Shown here: piece by piece, positions 21,862-31,850 of the stretch
Layout: each line of letters begins with the position of its first letter
Position numbering within the stretch: the first letter of the stretch is position 1
DNA from: Topomyia yanbarensis
Taxonomy: Eukaryota; Arthropoda; Insecta; Diptera; Culicidae
Length of the DNA: 64,000 bases
NCBI RefSeq assembly: GCF_030247195.1
Contig: NC_080672.1
Span: forward strand, 82,086,113 to 82,150,112
Direction of reading: 5' to 3'
Notes under the pieces: generated by a model
Database searches by the model: none
Told to the model about the DNA's origin: nothing
Seen by the model: the letters and a program-made list of their open reading frames with translations, nothing else
Made by a program: the position numbers and the translations under genes

Positions 21862-24110
21862 TCGCTACTTATGTATGAGCGACCGAAAACAAAATATATT
21901 GGAATGTAAAAGGCGGATATAAGCTTCAAACGTAAAAATGCGATCTCCAGTATAAAATTCGGTAAACGATATATACGTTTCTACTATAGTTGTTTTCTTT
22001 TACAGCTTTTTAATCTTGAATGTATCCATATACGCATTTTTCTGTGAACGAATTGTTTATTCATAAACGGTTCTTATACCGGAGAGTTGGGGCCGAAAAA
22101 CATTGATTTTCACTAAAATGGGACTGATCAAATCTGTATCAGTAAATGAATGCAGATGATCTAATTTAGAAATTACTGATAGAAACCTCACTAAATTCAA
22201 AATCCTATATTTGACAGCGAAAAATCATTCGTATTATGATTCTTCCTTCACGCATTGCCTCTACCATTCACCACCCAGAAAATTAGAAAAGTTTCGTCCC
22301 GAATGAAAGAATCAGTCAGGATTTATCGCACCGAAAATGAAAATTTACCTTATTGCTGCATATCTCCTGAAAATGGGCAACCTTGAACCTACAAAACAAT
22401 TCAAAGGGCAAACAGATTATCCCGGTTCCACCAACGCTCCCCATCTGACCCGGTGCCGGTCGGTCCGGTCGCTTGTAAAAGGATGGGCCGATGCGCCTGA
22501 ACGGAAGAACAGACACATTTCGCACGAACCATTTCACCGCCCACCCATCGCCAGCGGGTAAAGGCGATGTATGACAGGCGCACAACAAATAAAGCGATGC
22601 AGCATAAGTTGATGGCAGTGTAGATGGATGGGGTTGTGCAAACGGAATGGGTCAGAAACGCTATTCTGCAACAGTATGTAAACTTTACACAGAATGGTGC
22701 TTGCTCAAACGATAGAGTTGAGAGGTACTGAATTAATCTTATTGATGGCAAATTCTAGGGTTGGTGGATCAATACCGACCTTCCTTATAGCTCTGATCTG
22801 CTAAACCAGTCGTCGAATGTTTAAGGATTTTATTATCAGTAGGATCGTCGAAATAATGCACATATATTTATTCAATACTCTCTTCTGGTTCGAAAATGGT
22901 CTAATCAAAAAGTCTAACTCCGCACCAGAATGTAACACCAAGGACTTAAATATTTCAAACTATTTTTTCCATTTACCATTCTATCAATGCTGGTTGAGGA
23001 TCTATATCCGATATATTTTTCAATTACTTTAGAGCACTAACTGGCTCACCTATCCCACCTCTGTAGAATCTACGACACCTTCCGAATAAACAAAAAAAAA
23101 TGAAAGTGAAGTGGGTCGAAGAACGATAGGAAAAAAATACAACTTCACAGCACTTCCGATGAAAGATGAGCCCCATCGTTTATCCACTTTTTCGCCCTAT
23201 CGGGTCTTTTTACCATATTTCACACGGGAAATCGCGTGCCATGATGATGGGAGGAATACTTTATGTACAGTCAGCTATACCTTGAGGCGAGACCCGGGCG
23301 TGGTTTGGGGAGGCGTCGAATGCAACACGAATCACACGTCTTCTGATTCAGCCCATCATCCATCAAAACCTATCGGGTTCTCGCATTTTTCGTTCAGTAG
23401 AAAAGCCGGAGGGAAAGTTGAATGATTACCAGTTAATTTTTTTCAACATTCGCTTTGGAGAGCCCGATGTGACCGCGGTCAGCGTTTTGGTGGCGGCACT
23501 TTTCCGCTATTCGATGATATCGGTGAATGAATGTGACATTTAAATTGGCTTTTAATGCACATCACGACACTGCATTTATACTTGCAGATATGACTACGGC
23601 AGTGTTTGAAAATGCTGTTGTCGGGATCTATATTAAAGAGTGTTACGATCAAAATTTGGTCAAACAACTATGTGAAATCGTCAATCTTTTTATTAAAAAT
23701 TCATATCATGTTTCGTTTGCAGCTCAAATTTATTCTGATAAAAGAAAAAATATTCACTTAAGTTTCCTTTTCAGCGAATGCGAATAGACCTTTCTTGTCC
23801 GACCTAACCCCTATTTTTCTTATTTTTGATCGAAAGATATCATATTTTTAAGACCATTCACGGTAAAATGAGATTTTTAGGACCTTCCCTGATTTTTTAA
23901 TGATTTTTTGAAAATTGAAAATTGCAAGAATGTTGAGTAATATTTTCACCAAATCAAGAATGGTGAGACTCGAAATACCTGTTTCGGCAGCACTGTTTTG
24001 CAAATTTCAGTTTGTTTTATCGGCAACACTGCAAATGAAGTGGTGAATCGCGATACTAAGTTCATTACTTTACGGTGACGTCACAAATGAACTCGAGAGT
24101 GTATCTTTGA
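21862..24110. other. No recognisable gene
   Basis: Apparently low-copy DNA with several ORFs of 60-115 codons, but none shows a domain, codon pattern or splice structure I can support. The region 22,430-22,560 and 23,270-23,500 is more GC-rich than the surroundings. Confidence 0.35.
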
Positions 24111-24119
24111 CAGATTGCT

Positions 24120-24294
24120 ATAGAACATTGCATGAAAATGTATAACCTCACATTTCTGACAGTTCAGAGAGTTTGTTTACATGGACTCAGAAAATTTTTG
24201 ATTTCACCCAGAACAAAGCTTGGTTCGAATTGCTTTTATATTCTAAGACCATGTAAACAAGCTCGCTAAACTGTCAATCTTGCAATGTCCCATT
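24120..24294. repeat. Short inverted-repeat (MITE-like) unit
   Basis: GACAGTTCAGAGAGTTTGTT on the left (about 24,159) pairs with the reverse complement of AACAAGCTCGCTAAACTGTC on the right (about 24,256-24,275); the pairing continues into TTACATGG/CCATGTAA and outward into ATTGCA/TGCAAT. The loop is about 60 bp. It looks like a small foldback or MITE. I could not fix a target-site duplication. Confidence 0.5.
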
Positions 24295-24905
24295 ACTATT
24301 ATAAGGTCTTGAAAAAATTATTTAAATCTGTAAAACTAACTCGATGCGGTAATGCCCCCCAAGAAAACATTCCATCGCACCATCTATATTTACGTGAGTG
24401 GAAAATTCGAGTTATACATATTTCGACGTAAACCTAATGGGTTAGGTGCCATCATTGCAGGTGCCCAGTAAGGGTAATGTAACACTACGAATCAGTAGTA
24501 GCCGATTACATCGATGAAGCACTCATCCAGCAAAAACTATCCAACGGATTCGTTCCGGAAAGCGTTGGATCGCGTTCTGATTGAAAGATTCCACGTTTTG
24601 GTAGTTGCACCCTAGTACCGAATTACGATTCCAACACGGTATTCCCACCGGTATCATAATCGAATTTGGTACCAGATTGTAAATCTTTGAAAAATAACTT
24701 AGGACTCGAGGTTTTGCTTACGTGACACGGCGACCAACTTAACATGCTGAACTACATGCTCTGGCTATAGTGTTCGACATTTTGAAATTCGCGCTATGCG
24801 ATAAGCACGAGTTTGATAAGGGACGTTTTAACAAACTGCTTCAACGGCTCAAATTAGTGAAACAAGATGAAACCAAGAAAAAGTTTTTAATTTTATGTAA
24901 TTGAA
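24295..24905 (+). pseudogene. Unrecognised gene-like remnant
   Basis: I do not recognise this sequence. It has an ATG at 24,352 with the frame MPPKKTFHRTIYIY followed directly by GTGAGT, a good splice donor. Further on are protein-like pieces in changing frames: YIDEALIQQKLSNGFVPE (about 24,510) and VFDILKFALCDKHEFDKGRF followed by NKLLQRLKLVKQDETKKKFL (about 24,770-24,890, ending at a stop). The pieces are interrupted by stops. They could be exons of a decayed host gene or of an unknown element. The first 140 bp occur again inside the SCAP pseudogene. Confidence 0.35.
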
Positions 24906-24909
24906 TAAT

Positions 24910-25715
24910 TTCATAATCCCACAGAAATCTATTGGTTTGAATATTAATCCGGTAAAGGAATCTTCCTTTCAACAAAGCATCACACCAAATTCCCAAGGAA
25001 GATATTAACTAAGACATTGAAACGTAACCGTATAGCTTCTAATCTAATTTTGCTCAGTATTAACATTAGTCTATATATTTCATCCATGGAACTATAAAAA
25101 ATCGACTAATTCATCAACGCGGCGCTGCTGACGGAATCAGACTGTTTAATTCAAAGATAGGGATGTGATGTAGAGGGTACAGCATTTTTCAAGAACTTTT
25201 TTTTAAATTGCTCCATGCAAATGCACCGTATGAGACAAAGATTTTATCCACAACATTTTAGCCTATCTGCAAACGTTCATACGGGTGACTATCGTCACTA
25301 GTGTCAAGTGTTTCTTTGCTAACGATTTAGATATTTTCAGACGGAATATACTAGTAGCCTATCATAGACAGGAATATATCAAGCAGAATGATGGGAAACA
25401 GGCAGAATTTGTTATATCAACCATAATTTCACCAGGACTTCGGGAATTCGAGATATGTGAGAAGCGTTTCTCCCGAAGAAATAACTTTTTCGGATCTATT
25501 TGTGATATCTGCTCAAATGTATTCACTAGAAGCGGGTGCAGCAAATGTACTTACACATTAGTGAGAAGAAATAGAAATGTGCCGTGAGCGGCGACAAAAT
25601 CCCTCAACGCTACCCCACCGGTCACATGCGGACACATAGGCTAAGTGATCGTTTAAATGCGCGTGAGCCAAAAATTTAATCATGTTCAGTTCCGTGCACA
25701 GACAGCGATATGCTC
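24910..25715. other. No supported gene
   Basis: A plus-strand ORF at 25,285-25,587 (100 codons) has a cluster of cysteines (ICDICSNVFTRSGCSKC), but its composition and surroundings give no other support. I leave it unassigned. Confidence 0.3.
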
Positions 25716-25720
25716 CAAGC

Positions 25721-25802
25721 CCCTATTCTCACAGTCACGTCACCTAGTGACTAGAAGAAAATTTCCTTCTAGTCACTAAGTGACGTGACTGTGAAAATAG
25801 GG
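25721..25802. repeat. Long perfect-type hairpin
   Basis: CCCTATTCTCACAGTCACGT continuing to CTAGAAG (to 25,756) pairs with the downstream CTTCTAGTCACTAAGTGACG continuing to ATAGGG (to 25,802). The stem is about 37 bp with two or three mismatches and an 8-nt loop. The size fits a palindromic MITE core. There is no coding sequence. Confidence 0.75.
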
Positions 25803-26079
25803 CCTCCTATATATTTTATATACGCGAATTTACTCTTGTTCGGCACAATGTCTAAATTTATGGAAGAATCATTGGTGGCCGTGCACTGCATAGAAAGGTG
25901 TAAATTGTACTGGTTACCAAACCGTACACATGCATATTCATACCCATCAGCGCATTTGATCATGTAATGGATATTATCAACTCTGAAAGAAGTACATTTT
26001 ATTGTTGTCTGTTTTTGAGGTTAGAACTTAGAACTTTTATACTATTGTGAGAATGGTCCTCAGCAACTATCCTTCCAAA

Positions 26080-27460
26080 TCAAAGACTCGTGCTAGCAAT
26101 GGCTTCGTTAGGAGGCTGCAGCTGTACAGCTGGTCGATTACGATTCCCCGGACCGAACCACTTTTCCGCCGCCACAAGTGGGAAACGAACGATTCTCATT
26201 CGATTTCCGTAGTCACAAATTACCGAACCACTGGCAGGTAGCATAATCTTCGGATTTAGCTGTGAATTGGAACAATCAAGCCTGACTTCCCGAGCTACAT
26301 CTCCAGTATTGTCGTCCCATACGACGCTGAAATCTATCCCAGATCCGTATTCGTTCGTCCAGTCCAAGCGATATTGCGTAACTCGGGGAACAGGCAAGTG
26401 CGACGATTGAGTCGTCAATTTTGTCGCTTCAATTTTGCACATACAGGCACCTATAGATAACCAATTAATTTAATTATGTAGATTTAGGCCATACCGTAAA
26501 TTTGGCTGACATACCCCGTATCAAGTCCCACACACATAGCACACCATCCTGGTAACCAGATGCGCCCATATCGGCCTGCCACTGGCCTATGAAAATACAT
26601 GTGATAGGACCGCAATGGCCGTTTAGGGTGAACTGCAATAGGTGGCTATCGAGCCGGAACTATTATAAGGTCTTGAAAAAAATATTTAAATCTGTAAAAC
26701 TAACTCGATGCGGTAATGCCCCCAAGAAAACATTCCATCGCACCATCTATATTTACGTGAGTGGAAAATTCGAGTTATACATATTTCGACGTAAACCTAT
26801 CGCTATCGAGCCGGAACACTTTAACAGTGTGGCCCTGGCTGCCAGTCATGACTGTACCGCCCGCCACTTCCAAACATGTCGACGGTGACCCTGCTGTGAA
26901 ACTCCAAGATACTCCTCGGATACGTGATGTTGAGCTGGCAACGCTGTGGACGGATTTGAGCCGGCGGATAGCGGAAATAAACTAATGCTTCCTGCCGAAC
27001 CGGTGCGTTCGTGGGCTAAAAAAGAATAAGAATTAAGGCACTTGATGAAATACTCATTACAGACTGAAAATTAAATGACTTAGAATATGCAGTATTTAAA
27101 AGAAGTAAAATCTTTCTGTTCTGCGCCCTAGGTGAGCTAAAAAAATTGCTTGAAACATAGAACTTACTTCGCCCATATGCAGACGTAAATCCCCAATCGA
27201 TCTGACAACCTTGCGTGTACGTTTCCAGTCTCAGAAAATCGATTCTTCCACTCAACCGTGCGACTATCACTTTGTCACCGGCGAGCTTTATGTTAGTTAC
27301 CCCATTGTTGTGGGTGTTTTCGGCTTCATATATACCCTGCAATGAAACGTCCGTCAATAGTTGTAATAAAAAAACAAATGACTCCAAACAATTTACCATA
27401 AAGTTACCAGTCGTTCCCTTCCAGAACTCCAACCGCCTGAGAACATTCGCTAGCGCTCAT
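26080..27460 (-). pseudogene. SCAP: SCAP (SREBP cleavage-activating protein) pseudogene, C-terminal WD40 part
   Basis: SCAP is the ER sterol sensor that escorts SREBP to the Golgi; its C-terminal WD40 domain binds SREBP. On the minus strand I can follow its last WD repeats in order: LEFWKGTTGNFM (about 27,430); GVTNIKLAGDKVIVARLSGR and IDFLRLETYT (exon 27,168-27,336, flanked by AG and GTAAGT); CLEVAGGTVMTGSQGHTVKV, FRLDS and GVLCVWDLIRG (exon 26,515-27,015); SIVALACSPSYAISLGLDER with IRIWDRFQ; then KIMLPASGSVICDYGNRMRI and a stop at 26,080 (exon 26,080-26,450). Introns are retained, so it arose by DNA duplication. It is dead: several frameshifts, a missing stretch between the WDRFQ and WDDNTGD repeats, and a 141-bp insertion in one exon. 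The membrane half is absent. Confidence 0.8.
26661..26801. mobile_element. 141-bp insertion in a SCAP exon, copy of 24,295-24,435
   Basis: The segment matches 24,297-24,435 almost exactly (ATAAGGTCTTG onward, including the ATG of the gene-like remnant). It is bounded by two copies of GCTATCGAGCCGGAAC (26,645-26,660 and 26,802-26,817), a 16-bp target-site duplication. Excision of the insert and one repeat restores the SCAP frame across FRLDS. The duplication length suggests a retroposition-type event; there is no poly(A). Confidence 0.75.
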
Positions 27461-27474
27461 CTGCTCCCGGGGTG

Positions 27475-27841
27475 GGATGAAGCCGTATGATTGGACTTAC
27501 TCTCCACCGCTGCTACATCATAGCCCTTGGTCGAATTATTCCACAAAAACCGAATTTGCAGATCCGCACAAATACAAACCTTTTAGGCATACACGATTAT
27601 CATTTGTGAAATGTTTCTCACACTGGACGGTAACACGAAACCATTCTGGGTTAATATTTTCCTGCATCTCATTCTGATGATTGTGCCTGGTGAAGTTAAA
27701 CTGTAGTTTTTTCTTCAGCTTGAAAGCAAAACTGGTCGGCGAACTCTCAGGAAACGGGAGACAGCTGATGTTTTTGGATTCCTTGGCAGGATGAAATACA
27801 TCACGGCTCACAGAAAGTATATGTAAGCCGTGGAAATACAT
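27475..27841 (-). other. Exon-like coding sequence upstream of the SCAP remnant, unidentified
   Basis: Minus-strand ORF with LKKKLQFNFTRHNHQNEMQE, NPEWFRVTVQCEKHFTNDNR and, after a one-base shift, IRFLWNNSTKGYDVAAVE followed by AGTAAGT, a plausible splice donor. It reads like an extracellular or lumenal protein segment (Asn-glycosylation sites, paired cysteines). It lies immediately upstream of the SCAP pseudogene on the same strand, but I cannot match it to SCAP. It may be an exon of another duplicated gene. Confidence 0.3.
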
Positions 27842-27918
27842 TATCAGATAGGTAGAGAAAACAGGAAAAAAACAAAAAAGATGTCATCGATGTTTGAAGA
27901 GCACTTTTCACTTTAAAG

Positions 27919-28515
27919 CAGCGTTGTCAGATGGTTTTGTATAATAGGTTTGTTCTAGTACACAGAAGCTGCTCCGGAGCAAACAGAAGCAAAAAAAACT
28001 TGCTTTTTACTCCAGTTTGCTAACGGAAGAAGAAAAAAGCGAACATAGGAACGATTTTCTCTCTGTTTGCTTCGGAGTACTTCCACTTTCTACTGGTACT
28101 GGAACAAATCTAATATCGGTATAGTTCTAAATAAAAATAAGGTATACATCGGTGTGAAGATGTATGCTAACCAAAAGTTACCTGCAACTGCAAATTATTG
28201 GTTTTAAATTATAAATCATTCTAATGTTATGTAATCAAATCTACTGAGCTCAATCGATTTCAGAATCGGTTGTTGAGCTTCATTTGAAGTTTTGATAGTA
28301 ACCTGGCAGATTGCTGAATCAATTTCCGGATGATTTGATGTGGAAAGGTGAATACATTTTCTAAAAAGGCCCATACGTAATATTAATTGATCTTATTATA
28401 TGAAAATCGTTATTTTTTGGTAAGAAAAAAGAAATCGGTATTTTTAGTAACTTTATTGGTATTGAAATTAAAAATCGGTTTAAATATCGATAAATCGGTA
28501 TATTCTGCAACACTG
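27919..28515. mobile_element. Possible hAT-like MITE
   Basis: Starts CAGCGTTGTCAGA and ends, in reverse complement, CAGTGTTGCAGA, a short imperfect inverted repeat of the hAT style. The flanking 8-mers (CTTTAAAG and TTTTGGGG) do not match, so the call rests on the ends alone. It is AT-rich inside, with no ORF. Confidence 0.35.
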
Positions 28516-28809
28516 TTTTGGGGTTCATCTACGTCAAAACAAAGTTTTTGACAAATTCGAATGAACTCTTGGAGTTCATACCCAGTAAACGAAACGGCGA
28601 ATAGCCAGATTAAAATAGATGCCGGCGAGCGGTAGGCTACTGGAACTTTGTTATAGGCTACCCGCCGTAACTTTATTTCATATTCCCCACTGGAAGTTCA
28701 TCCAAATGGTGTAAAAGTATGGAGAATCAAGGTAAAATAGGACAGGGGAATACAGAGTAAAATGGGCAGTTCGAAGAATTTTTGATTTTTTCAATAGTTA
28801 GAGACACCA

Positions 28810-29505
28810 AATTAACGTGACAGTATTCAGAATCGATCCAGCGATGAAAACGGAAGCTGTTCTGCATATAAAATTTTTTGACGAGAAAGGTCTATTGTTG
28901 GGCCTTTCGTTTGACTCCTCCAATCAAGTTTTGCACAGCCTTGGTCACTCTCATCACCGCGGAACACCAGCGTGCCTTGAACTGCATCTCATCGACAACT
29001 GTCTTTCACGTCTTTTGAGGTTCCACTTAACGTTTACCGAATATTTTTTTCTATTGGGCGGAGTTCTGGCTTGTTGGGAGAGTTCGTGTCCGTGGGCACC
29101 ACCTGAACTTTGTTCGCGGCATACAACTCCATGGCCTTCTTTCCGTATTAGCAAGATGCCAAATCCAGCCATAACAAAACAGAGCAATTGTATTGCTTAA
29201 GGAAAGACAAGCAATGTTTTGCCTGGCACTTCTGCACATAAATTTCCTGGTTGATGGTCGCAATGTAAATGTCACTCCTTAAGCCACGGGAACAAATGGC
29301 CTGTCACACGAGATACTTCTATGCAAACTTCGACAGCTTAATGTGATTGAAAATCTCTGCCACCTTTGCTCTTCCAGTCGACGTAAAATATTCCAGTCCA
29401 GCAAGCTGTTTAAACTTTGCCTTGATGTAGGTTTCGTTATCGTGTACCATGGAATGAGACTTCGCCGGCTTACTTAGTAAACTTGCGAAGTGCTATTGAG
29501 GCATG
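28810..29505 (-). pseudogene. DD37E mariner-type transposase, C-terminal two thirds, decayed
   Basis: Minus strand: SKPAKSHSMVHDNETYIKAK (first catalytic Asp region), LAGLEYFTSTGRAKV, SDIYIATINQEIYVQKC, VLLWLDLASC, a stop, then YGKKAMELYAANKVQVVPTD and PNKPELRPIEK. The spacing from the Asp of WLDLAS to the Glu of RPIEK is 37 residues, the D37E arrangement described for the ITmD37E family of mosquitoes. The His expected after LASC is replaced by TAA, and there are frame changes on both sides. The DNA-binding half is missing. It cannot encode a working cut-and-paste transposase. Confidence 0.8.
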
Positions 29506-29539
29506 TCTTCTATTTGACCCCACAACTCGCGATAATTGT

Positions 29540-31850
29540 GCTGTCACACTGTTGAAAACATAAACAAGAAATACGTCTATTGTTCAGCAAATTTGTCGCA
29601 TACTGAACCTTCTGATGATTTCAAAAGGATTGTATACTGTGGCCGAAATGGATTTTCCCTCATAATCGGCGGTGATGCAAATGCCCACCATATAATTTGG
29701 GGCAACTCAGAAAGCAATTTGAGAGGTACCGAATTAATGGAATACTTAAGTAGTATAAATCTGCACATACTTAATATAGGAAATCGCTCAGCATTTTCAC
29801 GAGCCTACAGAGAAGAGGTGTTAGATGTAACTCTCTGCCCTGACAGTATTACGCTGAGTTGGCAAACTGGCTCGTACCATACGAGCTCGAACGTATCGTC
29901 ACATACCGTAATCCCAAATCTACGAACTGAACGACCTCTTCGAAGAGGGCTTGGTAACTAGGTTTTATGGGTATCTTCCGACGATTGGATCGCTCATAGT
30001 AGCAGCGTACCAAGGGACTTGTCCGCTTCTAGTTATGCGTTCTTCTATAGGAACAACCTTTGTAGCATACCGAACTTGTTCGACACAAAATGTTATGTAG
30101 AAGAGCTTGGACTCGCAGACGCAGTGACTGGTCGGAGACATTGAAGTTGGGTCGCAAAGCATAAAAAAATGCCCTTCGATCCTCTGAGCGAAGTGGTTGG
30201 AAATGCTCTGCTCAAACGTCTCAAGTCTCAACGAGACTAGTAGATTAAACAAGTTCTTCCGAAATCGAAAGACTTTCAAGTCAGCTCGATTAGAACTGTT
30301 AATGGTGAATACTCGTCTGCTGAAGATGTAGTACTCCATTGTCTTATTGACATACACTTTCCAAGCTGTATGGAGTCATCACTGACGACTTCCCCTGAGA
30401 TCTTTTCAGATAGTTCTGATTCTTAGGCACTTGCTAATAGAACTGTGACAACCGAATCGATCAAATGGGCGATTGGAAGCTTTGCTCCGCATAAGTCTCC
30501 AGGAAAAGATGAAATCATTCCACTTCTACTTCAAAGAGGATATGAACACTTGAAGTATATTTTGAAAAAGGTTCTTACTTGTAGTCTTGCAACAGGATAC
30601 ATCCCATTAGCGCGGCGGAAAATAATTGTAAACTTCATTCTCAAAGATGACCGCGTCACTTATGAGGAGGCAAAGAGCTTTAGACCGATCAGTCTGACCT
30701 CCTTCCTTCTCATATCAGTGGAACGTTTAATCGACGACTACATTCGGGATTTTAACTTGGGCGAGCACCCGCTGCATGCAATGCAACATGCATATCATCG
30801 GAGAAAGTCTACTACCACCCTGTTACACAATGCTGTCTACCACATTGAAAAAGCTTTTTCGCAAAAGCAATCAAGTTTAGGAGTTTTTCTTGATATTAAA
30901 ACTTCTTTTGATAACGTGTCTTTCGAATCCATTTTGGAAGCAGCACGAGGTCATGGTGTATCTTCATATATCACGACCTGGATACACACAATGCTTAGCA
31001 ACCGCCATCTGTGTTCATCGTTAAGACAACTAGAGATAAGGAAACTATGTGCCCGCGGATGTCCTCAAGGTGGTGTGCTGTCACCACTTCTATGGAATCT
31101 TGTCGCCGGTGGCTTATTGAGGAAACTTAATAAGCTTGGGATCCCGACATAAGATTCCGCCAATGATTATCATATAATGATCATCGGTATTTGCATTAAC
31201 ACACTTTTTGATTTGATGCAACAAGCCTTATGTAATGCTGAGCAATGGTGTGTTCATGTTGGCCTACCAGATAATCCAAATAAAACATCAATGATGCTTT
31301 TCACGCAACGAAGGATCACAACCGGAGCTCGTCCTTTGACTCTGAAATTATTGTCACAGATCAAGTAAGGTACGTTGGCGTAATTCTTGAATCAAAACTT
31401 AATAGAACACATCGATTTCAGAACCAAGAGAGCTTGTCTGGCCATCACCCACTGTAGACCGGCTTTCGGCTAATCTTGGGGACTCAAACCCTAGTACATT
31501 CAGTGGATCTACATAACAATTGTGAGACCTATACCGGCATACGGGTGCCTTGTGTGGTGGCAGAAGGAAGAAGTCATGACAATCCAATCAAAGTTAAACC
31601 ATCTTCAGGGGATGGTCTGGATGGCGATGACTGGTGCGTTCTCGACAACACCTACTATTGCTCTAGAGGCACTCTTGAACATAAAACCACTATATATGTT
31701 TCTGAAACAAGAAACACTTTCTTGCGCATACCGTCTTAAGGATACTGGGCTCTGGAACGGTAACCCAATAGTGGGATCGTGCAACTACCCACTCTAGACT
31801 ATGGCCCCAAATGGTTACTTGGAATGAGTGTAATTTGCTCCCAGTGGCTT
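29540..31850 (+). pseudogene. LOA-clade LINE ORF2, decayed copy, first part
   Basis: Endonuclease piece: LIIGGDANAHHIIWGNSESN and REEVLDVTLC (29,650-29,860). Reverse transcriptase piece: SFAPHKSPGKDEIIPLLLQR, AKSFRPISLT, VFLDIKTSFDNVS, CARGCPQGGVLSPLLWNLVA (to about 31,125). Then the box that should read FADDY appears as SANDYHIM, after a stop near 31,150. It matches the LOA ORF at 48.1-50.6 kb throughout, at clearly lower identity than a recent copy. Multiple stops and shifts (for example 29,960-30,440, 31,370, 31,740) mark it as dead. It is interrupted at 31,851 by another element and resumes at 34,097. Confidence 0.85.

Noticed and set aside
25285..25587. Cysteine-containing 100-codon ORF
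   Set aside because: The cysteine spacing fits no zinc-finger family I know, and there is no supporting context.
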